Source: G963662905 sp965230045
GTDB taxonomy: Bacteria > Bacteroidota > Bacteroidia > Bacteroidales > WRLA01
Direction: 5' to 3'
Length of the DNA: 64,000 bases
Assembly (NCBI GenBank): GCA_965230045.1
Contig: OZ245940.1
Location: forward strand, 620,001 to 684,000
The notes beneath the pieces are model-generated. The model worked only from the letters and a program-made list of their open reading frames with translations. It searched no databases and had not been told where the DNA came from. Shown piece after piece: positions 17,450 to 27,000 of the stretch. The position numbers were made by a program, and so were the translations under genes. Each line of letters begins with the position of its first letter. The stretch's first letter is position 1.

Positions 17450-18319
17450 ATGAAAGGTATTATTCTTGCCGGCGGTAGCGGCACGCGCCTCCATCCATTG
17501 ACCCTTGCTGTGAGCAAGCAGCTCATGCCCATCTATGACAAACCCATGATTTATTATCCCTTGTCCATTTTATTGATGGCGGGAATTCGTGATGTGCTGA
17601 TTATCAGCACACCTCATGATTTACCAAATTTTGAGCGCTTGCTTGGTGATGGCAGCCGTTTGGGCTGTAATTTTGAATACGCCCTTCAGGAAGTGCCCAA
17701 CGGACTGGCGCAGGCTTTTGTGATTGGCGAAGAATTTATTGGCAACGATAAAGTCAGCCTTGTTTTGGGCGATAATATCTTTTATGGCCGGGGTTTGCGG
17801 GAGCTTCTCAAAGAATGTGCCGATCCGGATGGAGGAGTTGTTTTTGCTTATCACGTGAATGATCCTCATCGATATGGTGTGGTGGACTTTGATGAGGAAC
17901 AAAATGTTCTGAGCATTGAAGAAAAACCAAAACAGCCGAAATCCAATTTTGCCGTTCCCGGACTGTATTTTTATGATAACCAGGTGGTTGATATTGCTAA
18001 AAACCTGAAACCCAGCGCACGTGGTGAATACGAAATCACGGATGTAAACAAGGTTTACCTGGAAATGAAAAAGCTGAAAGTGGGTATTTTAAGCCGTGGT
18101 ACAGCCTGGCTGGATACGGGAACTTTCACATCATTGACCCAGGCATCACAATTTGTGGAAGTTATCGAAAACAGGCAAGGGCTTAAAATCGGTTGTATCG
18201 AGGAAATAGCTTACAGTAACGGTTTTATCGATGCGGCCAAACTGGAAGAAATTGCCCAACCCTTACTCAAAAGTGGTTATGGAGATTATTTGATGGGCTT
18301 GCTGAAGCACGGCCATTAA
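17450..18319 (+). CDS. rmlA: Glucose-1-phosphate thymidylyltransferase
   Basis: Makes dTDP-glucose from dTTP and glucose-1-phosphate, the first step of dTDP-L-rhamnose and related deoxysugar synthesis. The 289-aa protein has the full family length and begins with the nucleotide-binding loop GGSGTRL (8-14). The sugar-phosphate region KQLMPIYDKPMIYYPLS follows, with LVLGDNIFYG and the C-terminal LDTGTFTSL segment. rmlB, rmlC and rmlD are not in this window, so the rest of the pathway is elsewhere. A strong bidirectional terminator follows immediately. Confidence 0.95.
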   Translation: MKGIILAGGSGTRLHPLTLAVSKQLMPIYDKPMIYYPLSILLMAGIRDVLIISTPHDLPNFERLLGDGSRLGCNFEYALQEVPNGLAQAFVIGEEFIGNDKVSLVLGDNIFYGRGLRELLKECADPDGGVVFAYHVNDPHRYGVVDFDEEQNVLSIEEKPKQPKSNFAVPGLYFYDNQVVDIAKNLKPSARGEYEITDVNKVYLEMKKLKVGILSRGTAWLDTGTFTSLTQASQFVEVIENRQGLKIGCIEEIAYSNGFIDAAKLEEIAQPLLKSGYGDYLMGLLKHGH

Positions 18320-18323
18320 TCTT

Positions 18324-18364
18324 AATAAGCTTTTCCAAAGATCAATGCTTTGGAAAAGCTTATT
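18324..18364. terminator. Bidirectional terminator between rmlA and the M14 carboxypeptidase
   Basis: Perfect 17-bp arms (18324-18340 and 18348-18364, around AAGCTTTTCC) enclose a 7-base loop, with T-rich sequence on both exits. It serves both convergent genes. Confidence 0.92.
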
Positions 18365-18371
18365 TTTCTCA

Positions 18372-19496
18372 TTATCTCAATTCCCTCAATACCGACCGGA
18401 TCGGGAACAAAATCCCTCTACCCAGGTTCATGCTTCGCTCCGGTGACCAGCCGCTGTATTCATCCGGCAGGTCGGCATTGTCCTTGAACGGCATTTCGAT
18501 GGTCATGCTCAGGCATTTAAAACGCTCGCCAATTTGTTTGGAACCCACACTTAAATTTGCTTCGCCGGCTTTGTTCTTTGGGTAGCCGTGCCTGGTCTGG
18601 AAATCAGGACTGCATTCTTTCCATTTGTTCAGGAATTTATCCAAAAGATTTTTGAGCCTTTTGTCAAATGATGGAATGCCTTCAATCGACGAAACAAAAT
18701 TATAAGGCAAGCCTTCATCGCCATGGATATCAAGGAAGAGGTCGCAACCAATTTTGTCCATTTCTTTCATCAAATAATAAACTTCCGGGCTTTTCTCTTT
18801 TGATGGCGCGGCCCATTCGCGGTTCAGGTTTGTTCCCAGCGTGTTGCAGCGCAGGTTTCCGGCAATGGCCCCGTCGGGATTGAGGTTGGGAACCAGATAA
18901 AAAACGGCATTTTTCAATAAAACCAGGCTTTCCGGATCGCTGTCGTCAATCAGGCGGTCAATGAAACCTTCCATAAACCATTCGGCCATTGCTTCGCCCG
19001 GATGCTGGCGTGCCACGACCCAAATTTTCCTTTTGGCTTTTGGATTGCCCACAACCAGCATGTCGAGGTCACGTCCTTCGTGGGTTTGTCCCAAAACTTT
19101 ATGGCGGCAATCCGGTGAATGCTGCGAACTGTGGATCAGTCCGAGATGGCGCTCATAGCTGTATGGAGCAAAATAAGCGAAGAAAACGGAGTCGTGCTCG
19201 GGTTTGAAATGCCAGATCAGTTTTCCTTCCTCATAAGTTGTAGGGACACTGAACCAGTTTTCGCGGTCGTAGGAAGCGCGCACATCATAATCTTCCCATC
19301 CTTCAGGGTATGAAGCTTCGGAAGCATTTGTAATTACCAGCTGGCATTCAACGCCACGTGCTCCGTTCAGGCGGAAATGAAACCATTGAAAATGATCACT
19401 TTGTGTGTCTTTACGGATGTTCAGCCAAAAACTGCCGTGACCGTCTTCTTTTTGAACGATAATGTTGCCACTATCAAAATTGGATGAAATGTTCAT
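18372..19496 (-). CDS. M14 zinc carboxypeptidase, cytosolic carboxypeptidase-like
   Basis: A 374-aa metallopeptidase without a signal peptide. Residues 1-125 form the beta-rich N-terminal domain typical of the cytosolic carboxypeptidase (CCP/AGBL-like) branch, and the M14 domain follows. Zinc ligands are seen in HPGE (His165, Glu168) and DIHGDEG. Substrate-binding and catalytic segments are NPDG, NLNREW and TIEMPF (general-base Glu). It may trim acidic or other C-terminal residues from proteins or peptides; the substrate is unknown in bacteria. It follows the MORN-like gene by 12 bp and is probably the last gene of a three-gene operon running from 21845. Confidence 0.87.
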   Translation of the reverse strand: MNISSNFDSGNIIVQKEDGHGSFWLNIRKDTQSDHFQWFHFRLNGARGVECQLVITNASEASYPEGWEDYDVRASYDRENWFSVPTTYEEGKLIWHFKPEHDSVFFAYFAPYSYERHLGLIHSSQHSPDCRHKVLGQTHEGRDLDMLVVGNPKAKRKIWVVARQHPGEAMAEWFMEGFIDRLIDDSDPESLVLLKNAVFYLVPNLNPDGAIAGNLRCNTLGTNLNREWAAPSKEKSPEVYYLMKEMDKIGCDLFLDIHGDEGLPYNFVSSIEGIPSFDKRLKNLLDKFLNKWKECSPDFQTRHGYPKNKAGEANLSVGSKQIGERFKCLSMTIEMPFKDNADLPDEYSGWSPERSMNLGRGILFPIRSVLRELR

Positions 19497-19508
19497 ATGC
19501 TTGTGTTA

Positions 19509-21029
19509 TTATTCTTCAAAAGGAGGTTTGATTTTTGCTCCGTCGTATTTTGTTTCAATTCCATTATCATAGGTTATGGTGATAACAGGCAGTCCTTCTT
19601 CGTTGTATTTAAACCAGGTGCCTGTTTTCAAACCATCGGAGTATTTTCCTTCCAGTTTTTTCCTGCCGTTGGGCCAGTACCATCGGTGCCAGCCTTCAGC
19701 CAGTCCTGCAAAGTATTCTCCTGTGAATTTTTTATGGCCATTGCTGTATGTGGCAATCCAGGTTTCATCTTTATGCCCGTTTGAGAAGTTTCCTTTTTCG
19801 GAATATGTTTTATAGTTGTAAATCCATTCGCCATCTTCTCTTCCGTCCACGAAATTTCCCTGTGCAATAATGGTGGCAGAATCACTGTATTCGGTCATCA
19901 TACCATCGGGTTTGCCGCCCCAGTACATTTCCTGGCGCATCAGGTTGCCGGAAGGATAAAACCATAGCCATTCACCATGTGGTTTTCCTGTTTTGCTGTA
20001 CATCCCTTTTTGTTCCAGCCTGCCATTTGGGTAAAAATATTCCCACTTTCCGATTTTGTTGCCATTCACGTATTTCCCGCTTGCCCTTATGCTGCCATCT
20101 GAAAAATAATGCTTCCACTGGCCGTCTTTTTGACCGCTTTTGTCGAGCATGCCTTCAGCAATGACAGCGCCCTTGCTGAAAACCCGGGCTTGTTTCAGTT
20201 TCCCTGTACTGTCGTATTCGCGGAACAAACCTTCCTGTTCGTTGTCTTTTTGACTGAAGATGCGCTTCAGTTTTCCGTTGGGATAGTATTCACGCACCAT
20301 TTCCAGACTTGCCGTTTCGGGTGCTTCCTTTTGGATTTCGCCATAAACATATTTTTCAATGCGCAGGAACTGCCCTTCTTCGTCGTAATATTTAAAAAAA
20401 CCATGCTTAAGGTCCCCCGAATAAGTGCCTTCTTCTTTCAGGCTGCCATCTGTTCGGAAAAATTTCCACGGGCCGTAGCGTTTGCCGTCACGGTCGTAGC
20501 GGTTGATACGTTCGTGTTTTATTTTATATCCCTTTTTGTATGTAATTACGCTGATAATCAAACCTTTGGTATCGTATTCCTTGCCCATTCCGTTTTCCAG
20601 GCCGTCCTCATAAGGAATTTCCACTTTAAGCTGCCCGCCCGGGTATAAGATTTCTGTAATGCTGTCTTTTATGTCGTCCAGAAAATAGGTGCGTATGATT
20701 TCTTCCGCACTGTATTCGACCCGCCATCCGTTTTTCCTGCCTTTGGAATAATTTATCTCAAGGATCAGCCGGCTGCTGTCATTGTAGAATTTCCAGATAG
20801 AATCCAGAAGGAAATCTTTTCGGTTTCCTTCCGAAATGAGGAATCCTTCTTCACTGTAGTTTTTCCAATAACCATCGGGCTTGCCATTGCGTAAAACACC
20901 TTCGCTGGATTTATTCCCATTGGAATGGTAAAAAACACGATAGCCGTCTTCGGTGTTTTTTTCCTGCGCATTGAGGGAAAAAGCAATACAAATTGAAATT
21001 ACCAGAAAAAAAAATATCTTCCGAATCAT
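19509..21029 (-). CDS. Secreted MORN/YwqK-like repeat protein
   Basis: A 506-aa protein with a signal peptide (about 1-21, ending SLNAQ). The rest is built almost wholly of ~22-25-residue repeats of the form Y-x-NG-x-(K/R)-x-(E/K)-G-x(4-6)-G-x-W-x-(Y/F), as in YYPNGKLKR, YFSDGSIRASGKY and YFYPNGRLEQKG. These are MORN-variant repeats of the kind annotated as the antitoxin component YwqK, but I see no partner toxin and the secretion signal argues against a classical antitoxin. It is more likely a beta-sheet scaffold in the periplasm or at the cell surface. It lies 33 bp after the CarboxypepD_reg gene and 12 bp before the M14 peptidase, in one operon. The function is unknown. Confidence 0.8.
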   Translation of the reverse strand: MIRKIFFFLVISICIAFSLNAQEKNTEDGYRVFYHSNGNKSSEGVLRNGKPDGYWKNYSEEGFLISEGNRKDFLLDSIWKFYNDSSRLILEINYSKGRKNGWRVEYSAEEIIRTYFLDDIKDSITEILYPGGQLKVEIPYEDGLENGMGKEYDTKGLIISVITYKKGYKIKHERINRYDRDGKRYGPWKFFRTDGSLKEEGTYSGDLKHGFFKYYDEEGQFLRIEKYVYGEIQKEAPETASLEMVREYYPNGKLKRIFSQKDNEQEGLFREYDSTGKLKQARVFSKGAVIAEGMLDKSGQKDGQWKHYFSDGSIRASGKYVNGNKIGKWEYFYPNGRLEQKGMYSKTGKPHGEWLWFYPSGNLMRQEMYWGGKPDGMMTEYSDSATIIAQGNFVDGREDGEWIYNYKTYSEKGNFSNGHKDETWIATYSNGHKKFTGEYFAGLAEGWHRWYWPNGRKKLEGKYSDGLKTGTWFKYNEEGLPVITITYDNGIETKYDGAKIKPPFEE

Positions 21030-21062
21030 GAATTGTCCTTTGAGGGGGAAAATTAAGAAAAT

Positions 21063-21845
21063 TTAGCGAATATCCGGAATGCTGTCTGTATTTTCGTTTT
21101 CGGGCCAGGTACGCCAGCAGCTCAGGATCGCAAAATAGATGTCGTAATCACTGGAGCGAAGGATGAATTGTTCATCCAGCGCGCAAAACTTCATAAAGCG
21201 GTCAATTTGGAGAGGGTCTTTTAGCCCGCTGATGCGTGATACAAGTTCTCGGTTGTATCTCAGGCTGATACGGTCGTAATATTTTTCCCGTTTGATGTTT
21301 TCGAAAAAGCGTTTGCGCCTTTTCACTTCTTTGCTAAACAAATTGTACACCAGTTGAACCGGACCGCCGACAGCAACGCCATAACGGTCATCACTCAGTT
21401 GGGGTATGCTTTTGGGAATTCCGGGAATATTGATCTCGGCCATTTTTTCTTCCTCCAATTGTAATTGTATAAAAGCCTGTTTAAACTCCTGATAAGTTTC
21501 CGGCCAGGGAAAAATGTCCACCGTTTGAAGTTCGTAAACGGTTTTTTTCAATGTAGTGATTCCAAAAGCCCTTTTATTACTATCGGTTTGTGTAATAGCT
21601 TGTAATGCAGGAAGATATCCTAAGTGTGAAATGATCAGCGTATCACCCTCTTGTACAGGAAGGAAAAAATGGCCTTCTTCGTTGGCACTGGTAGCCAATC
21701 CTGTTCCTGAAATCCGCACCAACGCACCGTAAAGGGGATAAAATTCCTCATCAAGTATGCGTCCCGAATATTCTATTATTTGCCCCTGCAAACCAAAAAC
21801 AGGAAATAAAATGCTGAATGCCAGTATGAAATAAATTCGGTTCAT
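21063..21845 (-). CDS. CarboxypepD_reg-like domain protein, exported
   Basis: A 260-aa protein with a signal peptide (about 1-21, FPVFGLQGQ). A carboxypeptidase-regulatory-like beta sandwich follows at about 22-100 (YSGRILDEEFYPLYGALVRI, DTLIISHLGY), the fold also found at the N terminus of SusC-type proteins. The remaining ~160 residues are charged, helical and not recognised. It is the first gene of the 21845-18372 operon. It may be an outer-envelope adaptor; no enzymatic motif is seen. Confidence 0.75.
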   Translation of the reverse strand: MNRIYFILAFSILFPVFGLQGQIIEYSGRILDEEFYPLYGALVRISGTGLATSANEEGHFFLPVQEGDTLIISHLGYLPALQAITQTDSNKRAFGITTLKKTVYELQTVDIFPWPETYQEFKQAFIQLQLEEEKMAEINIPGIPKSIPQLSDDRYGVAVGGPVQLVYNLFSKEVKRRKRFFENIKREKYYDRISLRYNRELVSRISGLKDPLQIDRFMKFCALDEQFILRSSDYDIYFAILSCWRTWPENENTDSIPDIR

Positions 21846-21960
21846 GATTTATTCCTTTGTTTGGATCTGATTTTTGAATAGCACATGTTCAGGTTCTCAT
21901 TTTAATTGAAAGCTGTTGGCTAAAGTACAGATCAGAAGGGTGTGAAATAATTTTTCTTTC

Positions 21961-23523
21961 CTAAAAAACGTTAACCGGTTTTATGAACTGGCGTATATAA
22001 TCGATTAAGCGGGATGGTTTTACGGGTTTTGTGAGGAAACCGGCGCAACCTGCATTGCGGCATTGGCGTTCTTCATCGCCCATAGTCAGGGCTGTTATGG
22101 CTACAATAGGAATTTCGGGCCTGATTTTTTTAATTTTCTTGCTAGCCTCTATGCCGTTTATTCCCGGAAGACGTAAATCCATAAGGATCAAATCAATATT
22201 GCTAATATTATTAATTAGTTCAATGGCTTTTTCTGCATTACTGGTTTTGAGTAAATTAACATTTGTTGCCCTGAGCGAACGGCTGGTGATGATCATGTTT
22301 TCTTCGATATCTTCAACAATTAATATTGTATTTTGGCTCCAGTCGGGTATTTCATTTATTGGAGCAGGACCTTCCCCGGAAGTTGTGGACGTACATTCGG
22401 AGATTATTGTACGTGGAAAACTAAGGTAAAAATCGGCTCCGCGCCCTACCGTGGATTCCGCCCAAATAGTACCTCCGAGCAGTTCGGTGAGATTTTTTGA
22501 TATCGCCAAACCGAGCCCTGTTCCTTTCATTGCAGCTCTATCGGTAGCTTGCCCAAAGCGCTCAAAAATTAACTCCAGGTTTTTATTCTCAATCCCCTCG
22601 CCGGTATCGCGCACAAAAAGTTTTATTAAGTTGGCTTCGAGTTTGTAGCCAAAACGGATCATCCCTTTTTCGGTAAACTTTATGGCATTGCTCAACAGGT
22701 TAGACAAAATCTGCGCGATCCTGCGTTCATCACTGTTGATTTTCATGCGCACTATTTGCTCGGGAAGGGACAACAGCAGCTTTATGTTATCTGATTTGCC
22801 GGCTTTTTCCAGATTGTTTTGGAATACTTCTTTAAGGTTATTAAGAGACTGGTGGAGATTAAATTCTGTTTTAAATATTTTAATTTGAGCTGCTTCAATT
22901 TTGGAAATATCGATGATGTCATTGATCAGATTGAGCAGCTGCTCTCCATTTTGCATGATGATTTGCGTGTATTTTTGCTTATTATCGGAATTGCTGCTGG
23001 CCTGCAGTAATTCCGAAAAACCAATAATCGCATTCATAGGCGTGCGGAGTTCATGCGACATATTGGCCAAAAAAGCAGATTTAAGCTTGTCCGATTCTTC
23101 GGCTTTAACCCTTGCTGCTTTCAATTCGCGATTAAGTTCCTGTCTCTCAATGGCATACATTAATGCCCGGGATAAAAATGAGGGGTTGATTTCCGATTTG
23201 CTGATATAATCCTGAGCGCCATTTTGAACAGCCCTGAGACCGGTTTCAATATCCGACTGGCCTGTGAGCACAACAATGGCTTGTTCGGGATACTCCTGAT
23301 GAAGTTTTTCAAAAGTTGATATCCCTACTGAATCCGGCAAGCCTAAATCTAAAAGTATAATATCAGGCTGGTAAGTTGTTAATAATTCCAGTCCCTCAGA
23401 AAGGCGCCGGACACGCCGGGCTTCAAAATTCACGGAAGCTTCCTTTAAATATTCATCGATAAGCAGATAATCGCCATCATTGTCTTCAAAGCACAAAAGC
23501 CTAAGTTTACTATTGGATTTCAT
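21961..23523 (-). CDS. REC-HisKA-HATPase-REC hybrid histidine kinase
   Basis: A 520-aa cytoplasmic hybrid kinase with no membrane segment. The N-terminal receiver has phosphoacceptor Asp59 (LLDLGLPD). The dimerisation domain has His157 in SHELRTPMNAI. The ATPase domain shows an N box, DTGEGI and GTGLGL. The C-terminal receiver has Asp449 (LMDLRLPG). A kinase between two receivers fits a phosphorelay in which the first receiver gates the kinase. It lies 52 bp downstream of a CheY-like regulator, itself 4 bp after a giant PAS kinase, so all three are probably one signalling unit. A clear Shine-Dalgarno precedes this start. Confidence 0.92.
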   Translation of the reverse strand: MKSNSKLRLLCFEDNDGDYLLIDEYLKEASVNFEARRVRRLSEGLELLTTYQPDIILLDLGLPDSVGISTFEKLHQEYPEQAIVVLTGQSDIETGLRAVQNGAQDYISKSEINPSFLSRALMYAIERQELNRELKAARVKAEESDKLKSAFLANMSHELRTPMNAIIGFSELLQASSNSDNKQKYTQIIMQNGEQLLNLINDIIDISKIEAAQIKIFKTEFNLHQSLNNLKEVFQNNLEKAGKSDNIKLLLSLPEQIVRMKINSDERRIAQILSNLLSNAIKFTEKGMIRFGYKLEANLIKLFVRDTGEGIENKNLELIFERFGQATDRAAMKGTGLGLAISKNLTELLGGTIWAESTVGRGADFYLSFPRTIISECTSTTSGEGPAPINEIPDWSQNTILIVEDIEENMIITSRSLRATNVNLLKTSNAEKAIELINNISNIDLILMDLRLPGINGIEASKKIKKIRPEIPIVAITALTMGDEERQCRNAGCAGFLTKPVKPSRLIDYIRQFIKPVNVF

Positions 23524-23527
23524 TTTT

Positions 23528-23537
23528 CTCTCCTTCC
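23528..23537 (-). promoter_or_regulatory. Shine-Dalgarno sequence before the hybrid kinase
   Basis: The minus strand reads GGAAGGAGAG, with AGGAG six bases before the start ATG. Such a strong ribosome site is unusual in this window. Confidence 0.6.
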
Positions 23538-23542
23538 AGCTA

Positions 23543-23550
23543 CAAATCTA
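23543..23550 (-). promoter_or_regulatory. Putative -7 box (TAGATTTG) between regulator and hybrid kinase
   Basis: A TAnnTTTG match on the minus strand just upstream of the Shine-Dalgarno, so the hybrid kinase may also have an internal promoter. No -33 element was found. Confidence 0.35.
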
Positions 23551-23575
23551 ATAAAATATTTTTAAGATGTTATGA

Positions 23576-24001
23576 TTATTTTGGGGGCAATGAAACAGTT
23601 CCAATCCAAAAATCCTGAATGGATTTTACAGCTTTTGAGAATCTGTCAAAATCCATTGGCTTTGTAATATAGCAGTTTGCATGGTTTCGGTACGACATGG
23701 CTATATCTGTGTCGTTATCGGAAGTACTGAGGACGATAACGGGAATAGATTTTAACTTATAATCAGATTTTATTTCTTTCAAAACCTGGCGCCCGTCTTT
23801 TCGGGGCAGGTTCAAATCCAAAATAACAATATCCGGTCGGGGACTTTGTTTGTAGGGGCTATGATTTTTTAAAAACGACATTGCTTCGTTGCCATCGTTT
23901 ACAACAAACAGTTCGTGTTCTATTTCGTGTTCGTCCAGGGCTTCCCGTGTTAATATTATATCGCCGGGACTGTCTTCTACCAAAAGGATTTTTGCTTTCA
24001 T
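23576..24001 (-). CDS. CheY-like single-domain response regulator (Rcp1 type)
   Basis: A 141-aa receiver-only protein: acidic pocket E9-D10, phosphoacceptor Asp62 (VILDLNLPRKDG), the conserved switch residues STSD and the Lys of YITKP. The sequence VEDSPGDIILTREAL resembles regulators paired with phytochrome-type PAS kinases. I start it at 24001, which places it 4 bp after the upstream kinase. A longer frame from 24070 would overlap the kinase and adds 23 atypical residues. It probably receives phosphate from the 1391-aa kinase and passes it on by protein contact, as it has no output domain. Confidence 0.88.
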   Translation of the reverse strand: MKAKILLVEDSPGDIILTREALDEHEIEHELFVVNDGNEAMSFLKNHSPYKQSPRPDIVILDLNLPRKDGRQVLKEIKSDYKLKSIPVIVLSTSDNDTDIAMSYRNHANCYITKPMDFDRFSKAVKSIQDFWIGTVSLPPK

Positions 24002-24005
24002 ATAA

Positions 24006-27000
24006 TCAGTGTATTTTGTTTTTTGGGAATCTAAGGATAAAAGTGCTTCCTGTGCCCAGAATTGACTCAAGGTTTATGGTTCCATTGTGCCGCTCCATAA
24101 TTTTTTTACAAATTGCCAGTCCTATACCGGTTCCCTCATATTCATCGCGGGTATGCAGGCGCTGGAAAATTTCAAATATCCTTTGTGTATATTCCTTGCT
24201 GATTCCTATACCGTTGTCTGTTACAAGTATTTCGTGGTATTTACGTGTTCTGTTTGTGGAAATACGGATTATCGGCGGGTTTTTCCCTTGAAATTTTATC
24301 GCATTTCCAATCAGGTTTTGCAGTAATTGGACAATTTGTGTTGCGTCGGCATGGATCTGTGGGAGTTTAGTGGTTTTAATTATTGCACCACTTTGTTCAA
24401 TACTGGCATGTAGGTTCTTTTTTACCTGCTCCAATACGGCATTTAAGTCTGTAGGTTCAAACTCTTTGCCGCGCGTCCCAATTCTGGAAAAAGCGAGTAG
24501 GTCTTTGATTAACTGCTGCATACGGTTTGAACCGTCAACGGCATAACTGATATAGTTTGTCCCACGCTCATCAAGTTTTTCTGAATATCTTTTTTCGAGC
24601 AACTGAAGAAAACTGGACACCATACGTAGGGGCTCTTGGAGGTCGTGCGAAGCGATATAAGCAAATTGTTCCAGTTCTTTGTTGGATTCACGCAGGCGTT
24701 CCAGGGTTTCTTTCAAGTGTAGCTCCGTTGTTTTGATTTCGGTGATATCGCTGGCAGCGGCATAAATTTTGTCTTCCTCAATTACTGCATACCAATTTAA
24801 CCAGCGGTAGCTGTTGTCGGAGGTTTTAAACCGGCAAACATAATTGCATGATTTATTAAGTTCGTTGAGTGATTTTAGGTTTTGTGTGATAAATTCCCGG
24901 TCATCTTCATGCGAAAACTCATGGAAAGCGGTGCCCTTAATTTCTATAAGCGGAAATCCCAGAGATTTTTTCCAGGCCGGGTTCAGGTTTTCAATTTTCA
25001 TTTCCTGATCAAGAGTGCATAAAAGGTCGGGATTTACTTCAAAAAATGTTTCGATGCTTTTTAGTGCTGATTTAAGCACGCTAACATCACGTACAACGGC
25101 CATGATATGGGTTTTTCCCCTGAAATTGATACCAATTGCATTTATGTCTATTTTAATAAAATGACCCTTTGAGTGCCGAATATCTTTTTCCCAATGAATA
25201 ATTTGACCGTCCCTGAGCTTGTTTTGGTTTTTCGTGAGGTCGGTATTAATAGATTTCAGCCAAGGATTGTCTTCCAAAAAATTGAGCATCTCATCATGGC
25301 TATAACCAAAAATACGGGTTGCCGCTGGGTTAGCTTCAGTAATTGTTCCCTTTGGTCTGAAAATAATGAGGCCATCTGTAACAGATTCAAAAATATTACG
25401 GTGCAGTTCCTCGCTTTGTTTCAGCTTTTGGTTGGCCATATGTTTTTCACTGATGTCGGTTGCAAAAACTACGGCGCCGTTTACTAAACCTTCTTCCTGA
25501 ATTGGGTTTAGGCTAAACTCAAAATATTTGATTTGTTTGTCAAGTTCTAATGTCAGCTCTGTTTTAAAGATCTTGCCCGAAAATGCGCTCAGATAAAATT
25601 CTTTCCATCGGGTTTTTATGGTGTCATGCGCCGCGGGAAGCTTTTCTAAGGCCGGATCGCCCACCTCTAATTCGATGCCAAACGCTTTTTGAAAAATACT
25701 TTTCGAATATGTATTGATCGTCAGGATTTCAAAATTGAGGTTTACAGACCAAATGGCAATTTCTTTGTTTTCGACAATGGCGTGCAGGTTGTTGAAAAGG
25801 TTCTTATAGTTCCTTTCGCTTTTTTCGAGTTCTTTTTGTGCATTCATTTCTTTGGCGATATCGGTGTGGGCACCAATCCACTCCTTAATATAGCCTTTGT
25901 TATTTAAAATAGGTACAGCTTTTACGCTCATAAACAGGTGCCGGCCCGATTTGTGCTTAAGGCGGTGCCGTATCTCAAAAGGGCTTCTGCTTTTTATGGA
26001 TTTATTCCATGCTATTCGTGTGCGTGTACGGTCCTCGGGGTGCACGGCGCGCAGCCATCCTGCACCCCTATATGTTGTAAAATCTTGCCCCGTAAAGTCT
26101 TCCCAGGATGTGTTCCTGTCGTTAACCAGACCATTGGCATCGGTAAACCATATGATACTGGAAGTCGTTTTAACCAATTGGCGAAAGCGGCGCTCACTGT
26201 CGGCCAGTTTTAACTCGTAATTCTTTTTATGAGAAATATTCCGGCTGATGCCAATCAATATATGGGGATTCCCCTGTTTATCTTTTTTGGTTACCCGGCC
26301 TCTTCCATCTGCCCATTCCCAATCGCCCGATTTGGTTTTCATGCGGAATTCGGCATGATAGTGTTCTGTTTTGCCACTGAAATGATCCTGAACAGCAGCC
26401 ATGACCGCAGGTACGTCATCCGCGTGCATCAATTCTGTCATACCTTGAATGCTTTTGGGCACTTCATCTTCTGAATAGCCAAGGGATTTAAAAAGCTCAG
26501 GGGAACAAATCATTTTTCCGCTTTTGAAATCGTCTTCAAATACGGAAGATTCATTGATTTCCAACGACATCCTTAGTCTTTCCTGACTTTCCTTCAGAAG
26601 GTTTTCGGATAGTTTGCGCCCGGTGATATCGCTGTGGGCACCTATCATCCGGATTACTTTTCCATCATTGTCGAGGAAGGATTCAGCCTGATTGTAGATC
26701 CATCGGTACGTACCGTTTTTGTGTCTCATCCGGAATTCAGCCGTAAAATATCCGGCAGGGTTGCTTAAATAGCTATCTACTTCCTGATGCATGCGGTCGT
26801 AATCTTCGGGATGCAGCAATTTTTGCCAGCTTGAAAATTTGTTTTCCAGCTCGTCGGGTTTGTAGCCTAACTGAGCTTTCCAAACATCCGAATAAAAAAC
26901 AGTATCCGAACTGACTAACCAGTCCCAAATGCCTGTATTAGATGCTTTTGTGGCGAGGTCATAGCGGTCCTTGCTGGTTGCCAGTTTTTTTTCTGTTTCC

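Noticed and set aside
19497..20648. Open frames of 95 and 179 codons on the plus strand opposite the MORN-like gene
   Set aside because: They are mirror images of the repeat-rich minus-strand gene, with low-complexity Phe/Val composition and no initiation signals.
19509..21029. YwqK-like gene as a toxin-antitoxin pair
   Set aside because: It has a signal peptide and no toxin gene beside it; the name comes only from the repeat type.
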